Shown here piece by piece: positions 1 to 11,373 of a stretch of 64,000 nt of DNA. Position numbers and translations under genes: made by a program. How positions within the stretch are numbered: position 1 is the stretch's first letter; each line of letters opens with the position of its first letter. Source of the DNA: Dugong dugon (Eukaryota; Chordata; Mammalia; Sirenia; Dugongidae); the NCBI GenBank assembly GCA_030035585.1, contig CM057482.1, forward strand, positions 41,149,501 to 41,213,500, in the 5' to 3' direction. The notes beneath the pieces are model-generated. The model was not told where the DNA came from and did no database searches. It worked only from the letters and a program-made list of their open reading frames with translations.

Positions 1-3000
1 GATGTGTGAGTTTTTCATATTAGTACTTTGTACAATGAAAGGTCCAAATGATTGTATGCTAAGAAAACACATATTTACAACCCCAAGAAGATTTTACTTA
101 AGCTTTAAGGGAATAGTAGAATCACAAAATGAATAAAGTTGCTCCTATTTTCACTTAGTTTTTTTTTCCTCTGCAGATTTACAGCTGAATATTAAACTGC
201 CATTAAAAAAAAAAAAATGGATTGAAATTATTTAATTTCCTTCATTGACCCTTTTTTAAAATTGTTACACTTTCATGTTTCGGTCATACCCAACAAGTTT
301 GCACAGTCTATCCCAGTATTATCAGGACATGGTATTTAGCAACCTTTTCAACAGCCAAAGGCAAAGACTAAGAAAGGACCTCTGGCTCTGAGTCTCCCTA
401 TAAAATGAGCAAATTTGCAAATGGGAACAGTTCATACTTCATTTGCAGGTGAACTTCTCAGACACGGAGCCGAAGCCAAAGATTTCTAGGAATGATAGAT
501 TCAACACATCCGTGAAATGATCCTCCTTGCCAATTTCCTGTCTTTCCACAGGGGACATCTTAAGGGCTGTGGTCATGTAAATTCATTCCTGGCCTCTGAA
601 GCATCAGGTAACAGCCACTGCCAGAGGCAGGATTCCAAAACCATTAGCCCACTGGTTGATCCTGTATGAACAAATCTAATAGTTCCACCACACGCCCTAG
701 CTCATGGCATACATGCCTGGTGCTAAAAATGCACTGGTGAAGAACACACTGAAATAGGTCACTCACTGAAGCACATCCTGCGGTGCTTTCAGAAAAATGC
801 CATTTCCACAGAGTCTGAGTTCCACTGAGAAAAAAAATATGTTACACCTCCACTGTGCAGAAGCTTCACTCCTGTATTTATCCCTTTTTCACTTTCTCCT
901 ACCAGGTTGGTATTTCTTGGACTAAGAATCACTGGTCATACCCACAGTAGTTTATACAAAAACCAATAGAGACAGGGAAAAAAAAAAAATCTCTTTGGTT
1001 CCTTCTTTAAATGTTTGAGCAAGAAATCACTGTATTGGTTGTAGGCACCCATGTATTGTGACGTGATGAAAAAAAAAAAAAAAAGAAAAAACCCTCCATT
1101 TAAACAGGATTTTAACCTTTCCACCTTAGTCTCTTACATTTTCTTCCCTTGTACTCGAAGCATTTAGGTAAATTAGGAAGAGGTCCCTCCATAAAATGCA
1201 AGGGGTTGAGTTAAACTTTCATCTGTAATTTATTCATGAAGGAGCAAGGTCTTGCCTGGCCGTGCTGTGCATCATCCTGTCAGAAAGACTTTCTCTCTTG
1301 TTGAGAAGGGAGATGGAAAGACAGGGAAGGCAGTTGGGTTTTCCTTGTAATTGCTGTGAGGATAAAAATGCTGGAGCTTTCTTGCTTGGTTAACTAAATG
1401 TGAGCAAAAGTTGCAAAAATGAGAGCGAGAACTGAATTAGCATATAAATGTGTGTGTGAATTATGTGTGTATGAATAGAAAATATATATTATAAACAGAA
1501 ATACATTATATGCCATATGCAAATCATGTATCATGCATATATACTTTATATGATACATATTTATAGATTCCATTGATCTGAGCTTGTTTATTTATTAGGT
1601 ACAGGTGTACCATCTATTCAATGTATAAACAGATGCAAAACATGTATGACAATGTAAGATACACCTGAATTAAATTTACTAAATTGTACTGTTTCACCTC
1701 TGCTATGCTGTTGTCGTTATAGCTTCGTGTAAGCTTGATCCTGATGGACTGTCATTTAAACAATTATCCTTCACATGCATAAAGATTAAGCCCTCCCTTG
1801 CCCTCTCTACACTACGCAAGCAAACACATATGTGCCTCTCCTATGCATACTGGAACATATACAAGTTCAAAAGATTTATTGGTCTTTTAAGAAGTCCCAC
1901 ATTTTCTCTTTCAAATTTAACTGTGGTTTAGTATGTTTAATGTTGTCTCTTACAAGTTCCTCATCTTTTAAAATCATTTCCTGTTTGGCTCTTTTTCTTT
2001 TCTTTTTTTTTTTTAACCCCCTTTGCTCCACTTTCAAACATATTTCACATTTGGAGGCTTGTGGGAAAGGACAGAGTCTTATAATGTGAAAGACCTTATT
2101 CTAGTTGATGAATAGGTTACTCAGTTTTGCCATTCCTACCCCAGCATTCAAACATTATCATCTTTTATACATGTGAAAAAGGGAGGGGGTGGGCTCTGGC
2201 ATTAGTTCTTTTAGTCGTCAGGAAATTACAAAATGTACACTTGCGAAGTAAGCAATTTTTGCAGTCGGCCTGCACATCCATCTTTTTAATGAGCCTTGTT
2301 TATAACCTGACTCCATGTTTCTAGTCACCTACCCTGTTTACGTCTTTGGCCCCTTTAATTAAGAGAAGAACCAGTTAAAAGAAAGTAAGAAGAAATATTA
2401 ATATGATCTGATTAATTCAGCTAGCAGGAGGTTATGGGGTACCAAGGTTATTATAACCTATAAAGGCAATGCGAATAAAGCTATATTCATTTGTAATTTT
2501 ATTAGGCGGAGCAAATTAGTGAGTCTGCATAGCAGTGACAAAAGACCCATTCCTATTCTCCCTTACCCCCTACTGCAAGGGCCAGGTGCCCAAAGTTAGG
2601 CTCCATATTAGGCAAATGAGATCTGATAAATCTCAGCTGCACATCTAATGAGACCCTCAGGCTGGTGCTGTGCTAATTTGGAAAGATTAGCTGGGATGTT
2701 TGTGTATGGCTGGTTAGAGTCCAGTGAAATAAAGTAAGGCTCAGGGAAGAGGAAGCAAAGCCTACAAAGGGTTAAAGACAGAAAGACAACATTCTCCTGG
2801 AAAAGGTAAGGCCAGAAAAAACTGATCATGGGTGAACCATAAGAAACAAACTATCAGGGGGTAGTTTGTGGAGTGAAGTGAAAATTCTATTTCAAATCAA
2901 GTATCAATCGTCACTACTCCTTTGATAATAAAAAAACAATAAGGTCTACTTGGGTGGGCAACCACTTGCCTCCCTTAACTCTCCCACTCCAACCACTCTG

Positions 3001-3080
3001 ATGTTAAAAAAGTACCTTTTGTCCACTTTCATGGAGAAAAAAAAAATTGCAGGTTTTGTTTCCAGCAAAGAGTAAGCTCT
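1..3080. other. Unique AT-rich sequence, no gene recognised
   Basis: No recognisable gene or repeat apart from short A or T runs (for example 1,069-1,084) and an AT-rich stretch at 1,480-1,560 containing a small inverted repeat (atgtatcat / atgatacat). The frames in this stretch are short and unlike any known protein. Confidence 0.6.
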
Positions 3081-3091
3081 GACAAGTTAAG

Positions 3092-3259
3092 ACCAAAAAA
3101 ACCAAACACGTTGCCATCGAGTCAATTTTGACTTATAGCGACCCTATAGGACAGAGTAGAACTGCTCCGTAGGGTTTCCAAAGCGAAACTGGTGGATTCT
3201 AACTGCCGATCTTTTGGTTAGCAGCTGAGCTCTTAACCACTGTGCCACCAGGGCATCCT
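3092..3259 (-). mobile_element. AfroSINE, short form
   Basis: Complete copy read as the reverse complement: gactcatag, ccctataggacagagtag, tggtggattc, ttttggttagcagc, then the inverted head ending gccaccagggc. Imperfect target duplication gacaagttaag (3,081-3,091) / gacaaattaag (3,260-3,270). Confidence 0.95.
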
Positions 3260-3542
3260 GACAAATTAAGGAGAACTCAAAGTAAAGGAGAGTTCTAGGC
3301 ATGGTGGGAGTTTTATAAAAAAATTCCAACATCTGCCAAGATGGCAGTTCTCATGGGCTAGTCTATGGACTTTGAAAAGAGGCTCCATTCTTCTAAAATC
3401 CTGTCTAGACAAATACTTGGACCTCCAATACACAAATTATATTTTTCCTTGTCTTGCTTCATCTCATTAATCTTTCTAAACTCTCATTTCAGTCTTGCTG
3501 CTAATCAGATATTTGTTCTGGCGTGATCTTCAAATCTCCTGC

Positions 3543-3965
3543 TGTGTTAGTTTGCTAGGGCTGCCTTAAGAAAGCACCACAGAATGGGTGGCTTTAAAGA
3601 ACAGAAATTTATTGTCTCAAAGTCAAAATTCAGGATATCTACAGAGCCACGTGCCCTCCAACAGCTCTAAGGGAAGATCCTTTCTTATCTCCTCCAGCTT
3701 CCGGTAGGCCCAGGCTTTCTTTGGCTTGGAGCTGGCACACACTCCATCTCCTCATGACCTTCTTCCTCTGTCTATCCCTCTGTCTCTTCTTCTCTCTTAT
3801 AGGACATCACTCAGGTTGGATTAGGACCCACCCTACTCCAGTATGACCTCACGTTAACTGATAATATTTTCAAAGACCGTATTTCAAAACTAGGTCACAT
3901 TCACAGGTGCTGGGGGTTAGGGCTTCAGCATATCCCTTGGAGAGACACAGTTTGATCCATAATAC
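3543..3965 (-). mobile_element. MLT1-type LTR (ERVL-MaLR), antisense
   Basis: Begins gtgttagtttgctagggctgcc and continues with an acagaaatttattgtctc segment, a CT-rich middle, and the ending ctgggggttagggcttcagcatat...ccataat. This is the reverse complement of an MLT1-like solo LTR. The subfamily is not assigned. Confidence 0.8.
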
Positions 3966-5620
3966 CTGCCAATGGCTCCGATTATTACCTGACATGTCCC
4001 TGGCTTCTCTATGAGCTTGACACTGGGAACTTGGAGGGCCTTCCCTTCTACTACAGTGAAGAACTGTGTTTTTATTTTGTTGAGTAAACTCCATTCTATT
4101 CTGTTACTCGAATTGTATCATGATAGTTGTTAGTCCTGTGTATTTAGCGAACATAGTTGTGACTCCTGAAGGCCCCTCTGAGCTAGAGCCTAGAACTTTC
4201 AATTCACTTAATCAGCTTCTTATACTGTATTTTTTCAGTATCATCTTCTCCATTTGTCCTCCACACATAATCTTTCCTCTTATGAAGTTTGTAAGGTTCT
4301 TTAGAGTCTAAATTCATATAAATTATGGATATTTAAACTGTTGCTCCTACTTAGAATCAGGTTCATATCATAATTACAATGTTTATTTTTCTAGTGGATT
4401 GGAGTATCTTGGTATAAATGTTTTAAAATTTAAGTGATAATAAAGTTGAAGAGTAGACACAAGATAATTCATATTAAGCTATGACAATATTTTAAGAAAA
4501 AGAAATGCTTTGAGAACTGTTGTACAGCAAGAAGTGCCTTAAGTGTTGGGAAACCTCATACCCAGTTGTGCAGAGTGAAAAGATTAAAACAAACTTTGAT
4601 TACAGACTGCGGGTACTTAATCCAACCAAATCTTAAACCTTAACCGAACCCCTTTGGCACTGACACACATTCTTGGATAAATGTAATAATTCATTGGCCT
4701 TGATACAAAATAATTCTTCACACTCTGGGATTAAAAATCCAGGGAGTATATATATAGCTGGGATTACCAAAACCATCTGGGACTGGCTGATGTGTATCTG
4801 TAAAAAAAGAAACATAATTTAGATTAGGAATCCATTGTAAAGATAAGATACAAGTCTAAATCGGTACTTTATGTATGTAAAAATGCTTTGCATGTTATTG
4901 GCTCCCATGACAGTAACATGTCCAAAATGATAGTATTAAAATAAGTTGTATTTATTGCCTACACATCTTAAAGCTGATTGAGAAAGAACTAGGTTGAGTG
5001 TCTGCTAAATTTGACCTTTCATAAGCAGACACACTTGTGGCTCTTCATAGCTTGTTTATATTTGCAGTACTAAAAAGATTAATTGATTGTTCAATAAATT
5101 ATCACTTTACAGATCTGGTTAGTCATTTAAACAAACCCCCAATCACTTTGTTAACATGTAGGTATAAATGAATTGTTTTCAATAGAATGAACGCTATCCC
5201 CTTTGTAGGTGTGGCAATTAGATTATTGATTTTAGGTAAATGTCTAGTTAATTATGCAATAGGCTTCATTTCTTCTGTTAATTAAGCTACTGCTCTTTTA
5301 AGTCAATAAACTATAGCCTCAGGAGAAATGAGAAGTTTCCCATTAAAGGAGTCCAAGGACTTTTCTGAGAGGGGGCAGAATGCAGGATCCCTTTTCCTCC
5401 TGCAAAACAAAGACCCAAACGAGAAAGAACTTTCAAGATTGGCCTGTATTTCATCCATCATTTATTTCTAGAATCAGGATTAAACAGAAATCAGCGTAGA
5501 AATCCTTCCTTGAAAGGAAACCAATAGCCCCTGTTTTGCAAAACTGCCCAAAAGAAACTCAACCTTTCCTGTCTCCTTTGGTTTCACAATGACCAGCTTT
5601 AACCTGCCTTTCAGCGACCT
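3966..5620. other. Unique AT-rich sequence
   Basis: No repeat or coding exon recognised. Part of it (4,880-5,330) is listed separately as candidate conserved non-coding DNA. Confidence 0.6.
4880..5330. promoter_or_regulatory. Candidate conserved non-coding element
   Basis: Repeat-free, AT-rich, with many homeodomain-like cores (gattaattgatt, gttaattatgcaat, gttaattaagct) and well-mixed composition rather than simple sequence. This looks like developmental enhancer DNA, but that is an inference from composition only. No alignment was available. Confidence 0.25.
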
Positions 5621-5624
5621 CCAC

Positions 5625-5688
5625 CCAGGATTCAGTGCCTTCCAAAATGGTGTCATCCAGGATTCAATGCCTTCCAAAATGGTGTCAT
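5625..5688. repeat. 32-bp tandem duplication
   Basis: Two adjacent 32-bp units beginning ccaggattca and ending ggtgtcat (5,625-5,656 and 5,657-5,688), differing at one base. Confidence 0.95.
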
Positions 5689-5912
5689 TGGCACTTAGAT
5701 GGTAATCATTAACCAGATTCGGCAGGGAGAATGGACTGTTTTCAGAATGATCTTGCCCTGAGTACAGAGCCTTACTCAATGCAAAACTCAGACCATCCTT
5801 TCCATCACACCTCCCTTGCCTCCTTGCTCTTGGCCAAAGATTGATCCAGGAATGTTGGCTTTTGTCCTCTTTTACCTGGGATTTGTTTGGAGTGTTTTAG
5901 CTTTCTTTTTTA

Positions 5913-5933
5913 GGGGTTGGGTGGGGTGGGGGG
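5913..5933 (+). other. G-quadruplex-like G-rich tract
   Basis: Four G runs of 3-6 separated by loops of 1-2 bases (gggg-tt-ggg-t-gggg-t-gggggg), fitting the usual quadruplex pattern. Confidence 0.6.
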
Positions 5934-6118
5934 TGGAGCTCTAATTGCTTTACCTGGACATCTGGAATCTGAACTTGGCTGTGCCGCTACTCTGATTCCA
6001 GAGCTTGGGGAGATTTGTGACACTTTAATTTACTCCACATTTTGCTTTGTATAGCCCAGCTTCAGTGCCTAAGTTACCTGTACCCTCTCTTGCAGATCTG
6101 ATAATGTTTTACACGTAT

Positions 6119-6325
6119 GAAACCAAACTAAACTCATTGCTGTCTAGTCGATTGCAACTCATGATGACCCCATGTGTTACAGAGTAGAACAGTTCCATAG
6201 AATTGTCTTGCCTGTAATCATTTCAGAGCAAATGGACAAGCCTTCTTTCCACTGTTCTACTGGGTTCGAACCACCAACCTTTAGGTTAATACTCAAGCAC
6301 AAACTATGTCACCGAGGGACCTTTT
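6119..6325 (-). mobile_element. AfroSINE, long form
   Basis: Diverged long-form copy on the minus strand. It has the longer middle (cttgcctgtaatcatttcag, gggttcgaaccaccaacc) rather than the ccaaggagcggctggtgg of the short form. It abuts the next copy. Confidence 0.88.
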
Positions 6326-6337
6326 GCACATACGCAA

Positions 6338-6494
6338 CAAAACCCGCTGCCATTGAGTTGATTCTGACTCATAGCAACCCTATAGGACAGAGTAGAACTG
6401 CCCCATAGGGTTTCCAAAGAGCAGCTGGTGGATTCGAACTGCCCGTCTTTTGGTTAGCAGCTGAGCTCTTAACCACTGTGCCACCAGGGCTCCT
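6338..6494 (-). mobile_element. AfroSINE, short form
   Basis: Near-consensus copy: gagttgattctgactcatag, ccccatagggtttcc, ttttggttagcagctgagc, gccaccagggctcc. Flanked by an approximate cacatac repeat on both sides. Confidence 0.95.
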
Positions 6495-6685
6495 TGACAC
6501 ATACAGATGAACAATATTCACTGAATAAATGAATGGAGGGAGAGGGAACCAACTGGTATTTGGGGAAAGTCCTGGGTGAATTCTGTGCAGGAAAGGAGTT
6601 CACTAGTTCCCAGACACAACTTTTTTCTCCTCTTAGTCATAGACCTAAAGGGCTGCCCCCGGTACTAATAATTACAGTGATCATC

Positions 6686-6912
6686 ATTAACGTTTATTGA
6701 GCACTTACTATGTTTCAGACAGCATTCTAGGATAAATGGCATGCATTATCTCAATTAATCCTCACAATAACACTTTCGAATAAATACTTTTATTATCCGC
6801 ATTTTACAAATGAAGAAACTGAGGCGTAGAGCCCAATTTCACGTAATTACTCAGTTGTGGACCCAGGATTCAAATCCAGAAATATGACTATCGATTCTGT
6901 GCTTTTAACAAC
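6686..6912 (-). mobile_element. MIR SINE, antisense
   Basis: Typical reversed MIR landmarks in order: tttattgagcacttactatgt, a cattatctcaattaatcctcacaa-like segment, cattttacaaatgaagaaactgagg, and ccaggattcaaatcc. Confidence 0.88.
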
Positions 6913-7041
6913 TACCCCATACACGCAACACCGCAGGCACCAGTAATTGCTCATGGTAGACCAAATGACTGGCCAGAGACAAAGGGTCAAGAGTATATCC
7001 AGGTAGTCCACTTACCTGAAATCTCCTTGGTATAAATAATG

Positions 7042-7248
7042 TTATTGTTGTTAATTGCTGTCAAGTCAACTCTGACTCATGGTGAACCCACATGTGGAAA
7101 GTAGAACGGCTCCATAGGGTTTTCAAGGTTGTGACCTTTTGAAAGTAGATCACCAGGCCTATTTTCCAAACACCTCTAGGTGGCTTTGAATAGCCAACCC
7201 TTCAGCTAGCAGTGGAGTGTATAACAGTTTGCAGCATCCAGGGACTCT
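7042..7248 (-). mobile_element. AfroSINE, long form
   Basis: Long-form copy with target duplication ggtataaataatg (7,029-7,041) / ggtgtaaataatg (7,249-7,261), 12 of 13 bases identical. Confidence 0.95.
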
Positions 7249-7413
7249 GGTGTAAATAATGGCCAAAATTTAATAAAAAACTGACTTTATTTGCCCAATT
7301 GGAAAGTGAACATGTGGGCTGCCATTTTATGAAATGCCACTCAACCACTCAAGAAGGGTTCTGTGTTCTTTGAAGCAGATTGAATGCTGGAATTAGGGAC
7401 ACTTGTGGGTCCA

Positions 7414-7574
7414 GTGGAGCCCTGATAGTGCAGAGGTTAAGAGCTCGGCTGCTAACCAAAAGGTCGGCAGTTCGAATCCACCAGCCACTCCTTGGAAACA
7501 CTATGGGGCAGTTCTCTATCCTATAGGGTCTCCATGAGTTGGAATCAACTCAACAGCAACATATCCTGTTTTTG
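7414..7574 (+). mobile_element. AfroSINE, short form
   Basis: Sense copy starting ggagccctgatagtgcag, with gagctcggctgctaaccaaa, the B box cagttcgaatcc and a tail actcaacagcaac. Target duplication gtgggtcca (7,405-7,413 / 7,575-7,583). Confidence 0.95.
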
Positions 7575-7889
7575 GTGGGTCCAATATCAGTATCACTCTT
7601 TCTGCTAATGATTTTAGCACTAGAAGCATGAATAACACATGAACACAAATTATTTTCTCCCGACCAAATTGCTTTCTCATAGCATAGGATTAGCTATAGC
7701 AGAAGTACACATTACACTGTTATTTGTCTATTTCTCAATTAGTTTACCATAAAGTTGGACATTAGTCCCACTGACCACAGAATCATTATCCCTGCTTCAT
7801 CAGAACAGGATGTTTCCTTACATGGAGAAAGTTATAATTAGCTGAAGAATCCTAAACTGTACTTCTCAAAAATAATCCCAATACAAGAA

Positions 7890-8270
7890 ACCTAGTAAAA
7901 GTTGTGCTCGTGTTTGCACAAAGCCTGTCATACATAATTTTCTGAAGCTGTTTTCAATCATGCAAATGATTTTTTCCTTTGCAATATGCTAATGTAATCT
8001 GATTTATTTCAGTTGTAAAAGTTAATTACAATGTGTTTGTGAGTCCCGAAAGATGATGTATTAAATGTTTATAACCAGGATTATTAAAATGTCCTGTCTC
8101 GATTACAGAGCTTCTCTTTCAAACACTAGAACTAATTGTAGCCTTAAATCACAACAACCTCACCGTTAAAATTAACACAAGGGCAACATTGCATAATTTT
8201 AATTAATTAATTTTAATTTGGCCAAAGCAAATTAATTTTTGTTTTCTAGAAGGACAGCTAAACTCTTTTG
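7890..8270. promoter_or_regulatory. Candidate conserved non-coding element
   Basis: Repeat-free and dense in homeodomain and octamer-like sites: atgcaaat near 7,961, atatgctaat near 7,986, gttaattac, taattaattaatttt near 8,201, and caaattaattt. The regulatory role is inferred from motifs only. Confidence 0.28.
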
Positions 8271-8610
8271 TAGCCTGCTTCCGCTGAACATGGAGTTCAT
8301 AAACTTCTTTTCTTCCCAGCATTTTCATTCCACTGAGGGTTGAATCCTTGTTTACATTTTGGTCCTAATTTACATATCTGGTTTTCTCCTCTGCTCTTTG
8401 CATGTCAGTAAGGAAATGAAACCAGAGTGTAAGTTTCCGTGGTCAGTGAGACACATTATGCACTGTGAGTTTCATAATCTTCTTAACCCATGTCTTTGCC
8501 AATAATAACGTCTGGAATCTAGGAAAGGTGTGCCTTAAGACTTCGCTCTTTACCAGTACCAATAGCTGCCATCAAGTCTTCTCTTACTCAGGGAGACTTT
8601 TATCTTTCTT

Positions 8611-8652
8611 CCTGTTGCCTTTAAGTTGATTCCAACTCATAGCGACCCTATC
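8611..8652 (-). mobile_element. AfroSINE tail scrap
   Basis: Only the 3' end of the SINE is left (gttgattccaactcatagcgaccctat), on the minus strand. Confidence 0.6.
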
Positions 8653-9390
8653 TTTAGCACCCACTAAAAGGCTGCCAGCACCTCTTTCAAAGTTTGCAAA
8701 ACAATTTTCTAAGGAATACATACTTAGAAGTCATCATATCTAGTTTCTTTCCTCTTTCCCGTGTGCTTAACACATTAACAAAAAATTGATTATTCCGTGT
8801 GGATTGCCAAACCTTCCATTTACATTGGAGTCGGCTGGGTTGGAAGAATAGTAAATAATAGGTTGAAATTCTATTTATTCCTAAAAGTGAGATATCCTTC
8901 CCTGGCAAACTTTACTTCCAGTCTTCCTTTCTCTGAATATCATGACTGGTCTCTGTCTTCCAAATGAAAGTTGTTTTAAACTTAAGAGTAGCCGTAATAA
9001 AGAACTTCGAAAACATGTCCTAGAGTGTTGACAGGACCCCTTGTGATCTATCAGATAAGTGATAAATGCTATATAGGATCTAGGTGGTTTATCTTTCTGA
9101 TGATAAGCTCTAAATGTTTTCATGAACTGGATAAATTATTTGATATTTCAGTTTACAGGTGGGTTTATATTTTGGCTGATCACCTAAACTTTAACCTGAC
9201 TACCCGTATGTTTAAGCATTTCTTGTGCATTTGATAAACCAAAATCATGGAAGCAGTCTCATTTTATGGTCACCAAGTATTAATCATGGCTGACATGAAC
9301 CATAAGATTAGTATAAAAACGTTATTATATACCATGTCTGAACTTCCCCAGTGGCTCTGTGGGACAAAGACCTGCTTATATGCTCTTATA

Positions 9391-9483
9391 AAGATTACAG
9401 CCTAGAAAACCTATAGGGCAGTTCTACTCTGTCACTGTATGGTCACTATGAGTCCTCAATTGACTTGACAACGCCTAACAGCA
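9391..9483 (+). mobile_element. AfroSINE, 5'-truncated
   Basis: 3' half only: gattacagcctagaaaacc, gggcagttctactctgtc, a damaged tatgagtc, and tail gcctaacagcaac. It meets the next copy tail to tail. Confidence 0.85.
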
Positions 9484-9684
9484 ACGAAAATCCATTGCTG
9501 TCGAGTGGATTCTGACTCATAGTGACCCTATAGGACAGAGTAGAATTGTCCCATAAGGTTTCCAAGGCTGTATATCTTTACAAAAGTAGACTGCCACATC
9601 TTTCTCCTGCAGAGTGGCTGGTGGGTTTGAACAGTCAACTTTTTGGTTAACAGCAGAGCGCTTAACCACTGTACCAGCAAAACC
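9484..9684 (-). mobile_element. AfroSINE, long form
   Basis: Complete minus-strand copy: tcgagtggattctgactcatagtg, then ctttctcctgcagagtgg, ggtgggtttgaaca, and an inverted head ending cttaaccactgtaccagc. Confidence 0.9.
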
Positions 9685-10189
9685 CCAAACATATCAAATA
9701 ATTATTTGTCCAAACCAAGGTACTATTTTTGAGAGGGAAACAATTACATGAGAATATTAGGCATGAACTTGGAATCTCCTGGACAAACCAGAATGTTTAA
9801 TCACCCTCTACATAGGGAAATGAAGTAGATGTCTTTTGAGTTATATGTTTGGTTTACCGCAATTCCTCCCTTGTGTTCCTTCTTTCATAGGGCAGGGTCT
9901 CTAGCAACTGCATCTATACTGCTTGATCCCACTGAGGATATGGCTGACTACAGCAGGTATGGATATTTGATTGAATTAGGCCACTAAGTTTGCCTTGTGA
10001 CTTTCAATTGGGCATGAGAGAGTTGGGTTACGGTCTGGCTGTGGCTAAATTTCTATCAGGCAAAACTGAGACTTGTAGAAAGTCATATTTCACCCTGTTT
10101 TGTGAATACTTTAGTTACTATATCATAAAAACTATATGCTAAAGACGTGCATTTCAATCAAGGATGTGGTCACAGAATATACAACCAGT

Positions 10190-10326
10190 GTTTTTTTTTT
10201 TTTTTTTTCCAGTTAAGGATAAATACCACATACAAACATTTTTTAAGAAATGAAATAAAATTTTATTTAGGAAGTCATAAAAAGGGCTTTAAAATTCTTG
10301 CTTGGTTTAAAAAAAAAAAAAAAAAA
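10190..10326. repeat. Region bracketed by T19 and A18 runs
   Basis: A pure T run (10,190-10,208) and a pure A run (10,309-10,326) flank about 100 bp of unrecognised AT-rich DNA. No retrotransposon body was recognised between them. Confidence 0.6.
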
Positions 10327-10408
10327 GGTACAATGACCAAAATCGTCATATTGACAATCTAGAAAGTATCAGTACAAATTATGTCAAATTTAAATTCAAT
10401 GAATTTTA

Positions 10409-10583
10409 TAATGATGAAAAGATTGTTATTAGTTGCTGTCCAATTCCAACTTATGGCACCCCATGTATGCTGACTAGAACTGCCAGGCCTGTCTTTCAAG
10501 GCATCTCTGGGTGGGGTCAAACCACCAACCTTTTGGCTAGTAGTTGAGTGCTTAACCATTTGAGCCACTCAGGGACTCAGAAG
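10409..10583 (-). mobile_element. AfroSINE, diverged
   Basis: Minus-strand copy with part of the body missing (aactgccaggcctgtc). Target duplication tcaatgaatttta (10,396-10,408 / 10,584-10,596). Confidence 0.88.
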
Positions 10584-10861
10584 TCAATGAATTTTAAAAC
10601 AAATCTCACAGAAAATATATACTTTTAACAGAATAGATTACTTAAAAATGTGAATTTACCAATTAGCTAATTGTATGTTTATCTTGAGTTAAATGTGAAC
10701 TAATCATACAGAGAAAGAGTACTTTGTTTTTACTTTTCCTTAAGTGAATATTTATGGAGAACTATGTTGTAACCTCACACCTCTTCTAGAATTATATTGG
10801 TGAGTGCAAGAATTATATTGGTGATCTTGAGAGTCTATTTTTACACCTGTATGTCTCTCAT

Positions 10862-11062
10862 CCCCTTGCTGTCAAGTCAATTCCTACTCATAGGGACCCT
10901 GGTGGCACAGTGGTTTAGAACTATGGCTGCTAACCAAAAGTTCGGCAGTTCGAATCCACCAGCCGCTTCTTGGAAATCCTTTGGGGCAGTTCTTCTCTGC
11001 CCTGTAGGGTCACTATGAGTTGGAATTGACTCAACAGCAATGGGTTTTCTTTTGGTTTGGTT
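10862..11062 (+). mobile_element. AfroSINE with an inverted piece of its own 3' end at the 5' side
   Basis: From 10,893 a complete sense short-form SINE (gggaccctggtggcacagtgg ... actcaacagcaatggg). Positions 10,862-10,892 are an inverted 31-nt copy of the SINE 3' region (gctgtcaagtcaattcctac). The target duplication tatgtctctcat (10,850-10,861) / tatgtctgtcat (11,063-11,074) encloses both parts. Confidence 0.85.
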
Positions 11063-11079
11063 TATGTCTGTCATGCTTG

Positions 11080-11200
11080 TGAACTCTTTGAGAGCGGGAT
11101 ATTATTTTATTTATCTTTGTATCTCCAATTGCCTTGAATAACTAGGCACAGATTAGATACTCAACATTGATATGAACAGAAATGACTGAGAAGAGTTTGG
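11080..11200 (+). mobile_element. L2 3' end fragment
   Basis: Resembles the L2 3' end: gtgaactctttgagagcggg, tatctttgtatctcc, aactaggcacagattagatactcaac. Old and diverged. Confidence 0.6.
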
Positions 11201-11253
11201 TACAAGCTAGAAACTATTTAGACCAGAGCCATCATATTCACATCCTCATTGAG

Positions 11254-11373
11254 CTTACTTGTGCTTACTTACTAATCTGTAGTGAACAACTTCACATAGG
11301 TTTTACCACACCACATCAAAATGAAACCCATGTGAGATTGTTTACTACAGATTAGTAAGTAAGCACAAGTAAG
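11254..11373. repeat. 120-bp near-perfect palindrome
   Basis: Left arm 11,254-11,289 and right arm 11,338-11,373 are 36-nt inverted repeats with one mismatch (cttacttgtgcttacttact against agtaagtaagcacaagtaag at the tips). The inner 15 bp on each side still pair mostly (cacataggttt / aaacccatgtg). The unpaired centre is about 18-20 nt. No known MITE could be named. Confidence 0.95.

Larger units (their letters stand above)
7584..9390. other. Mostly unique sequence
   Basis: No gene recognised. Holds a possible conserved element (7,890-8,270) and a short SINE scrap (8,611-8,652). Confidence 0.6.

Noticed and set aside
5480..5779. 99-codon minus-strand frame containing the 32-bp duplication
   Set aside because: No domain, no splice signals that fit, and the duplication alone explains the repeated peptide.
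7414..7574. tRNA gene suggested by A-box and B-box matches
   Set aside because: The tRNA-like part is the head of an AfroSINE repeated many times in the window; there is no mature tRNA fold with an acceptor stem.
10190..10326. Retrotransposon bounded by poly(T) and poly(A)
   Set aside because: No element body or target duplication was recognised between the runs.
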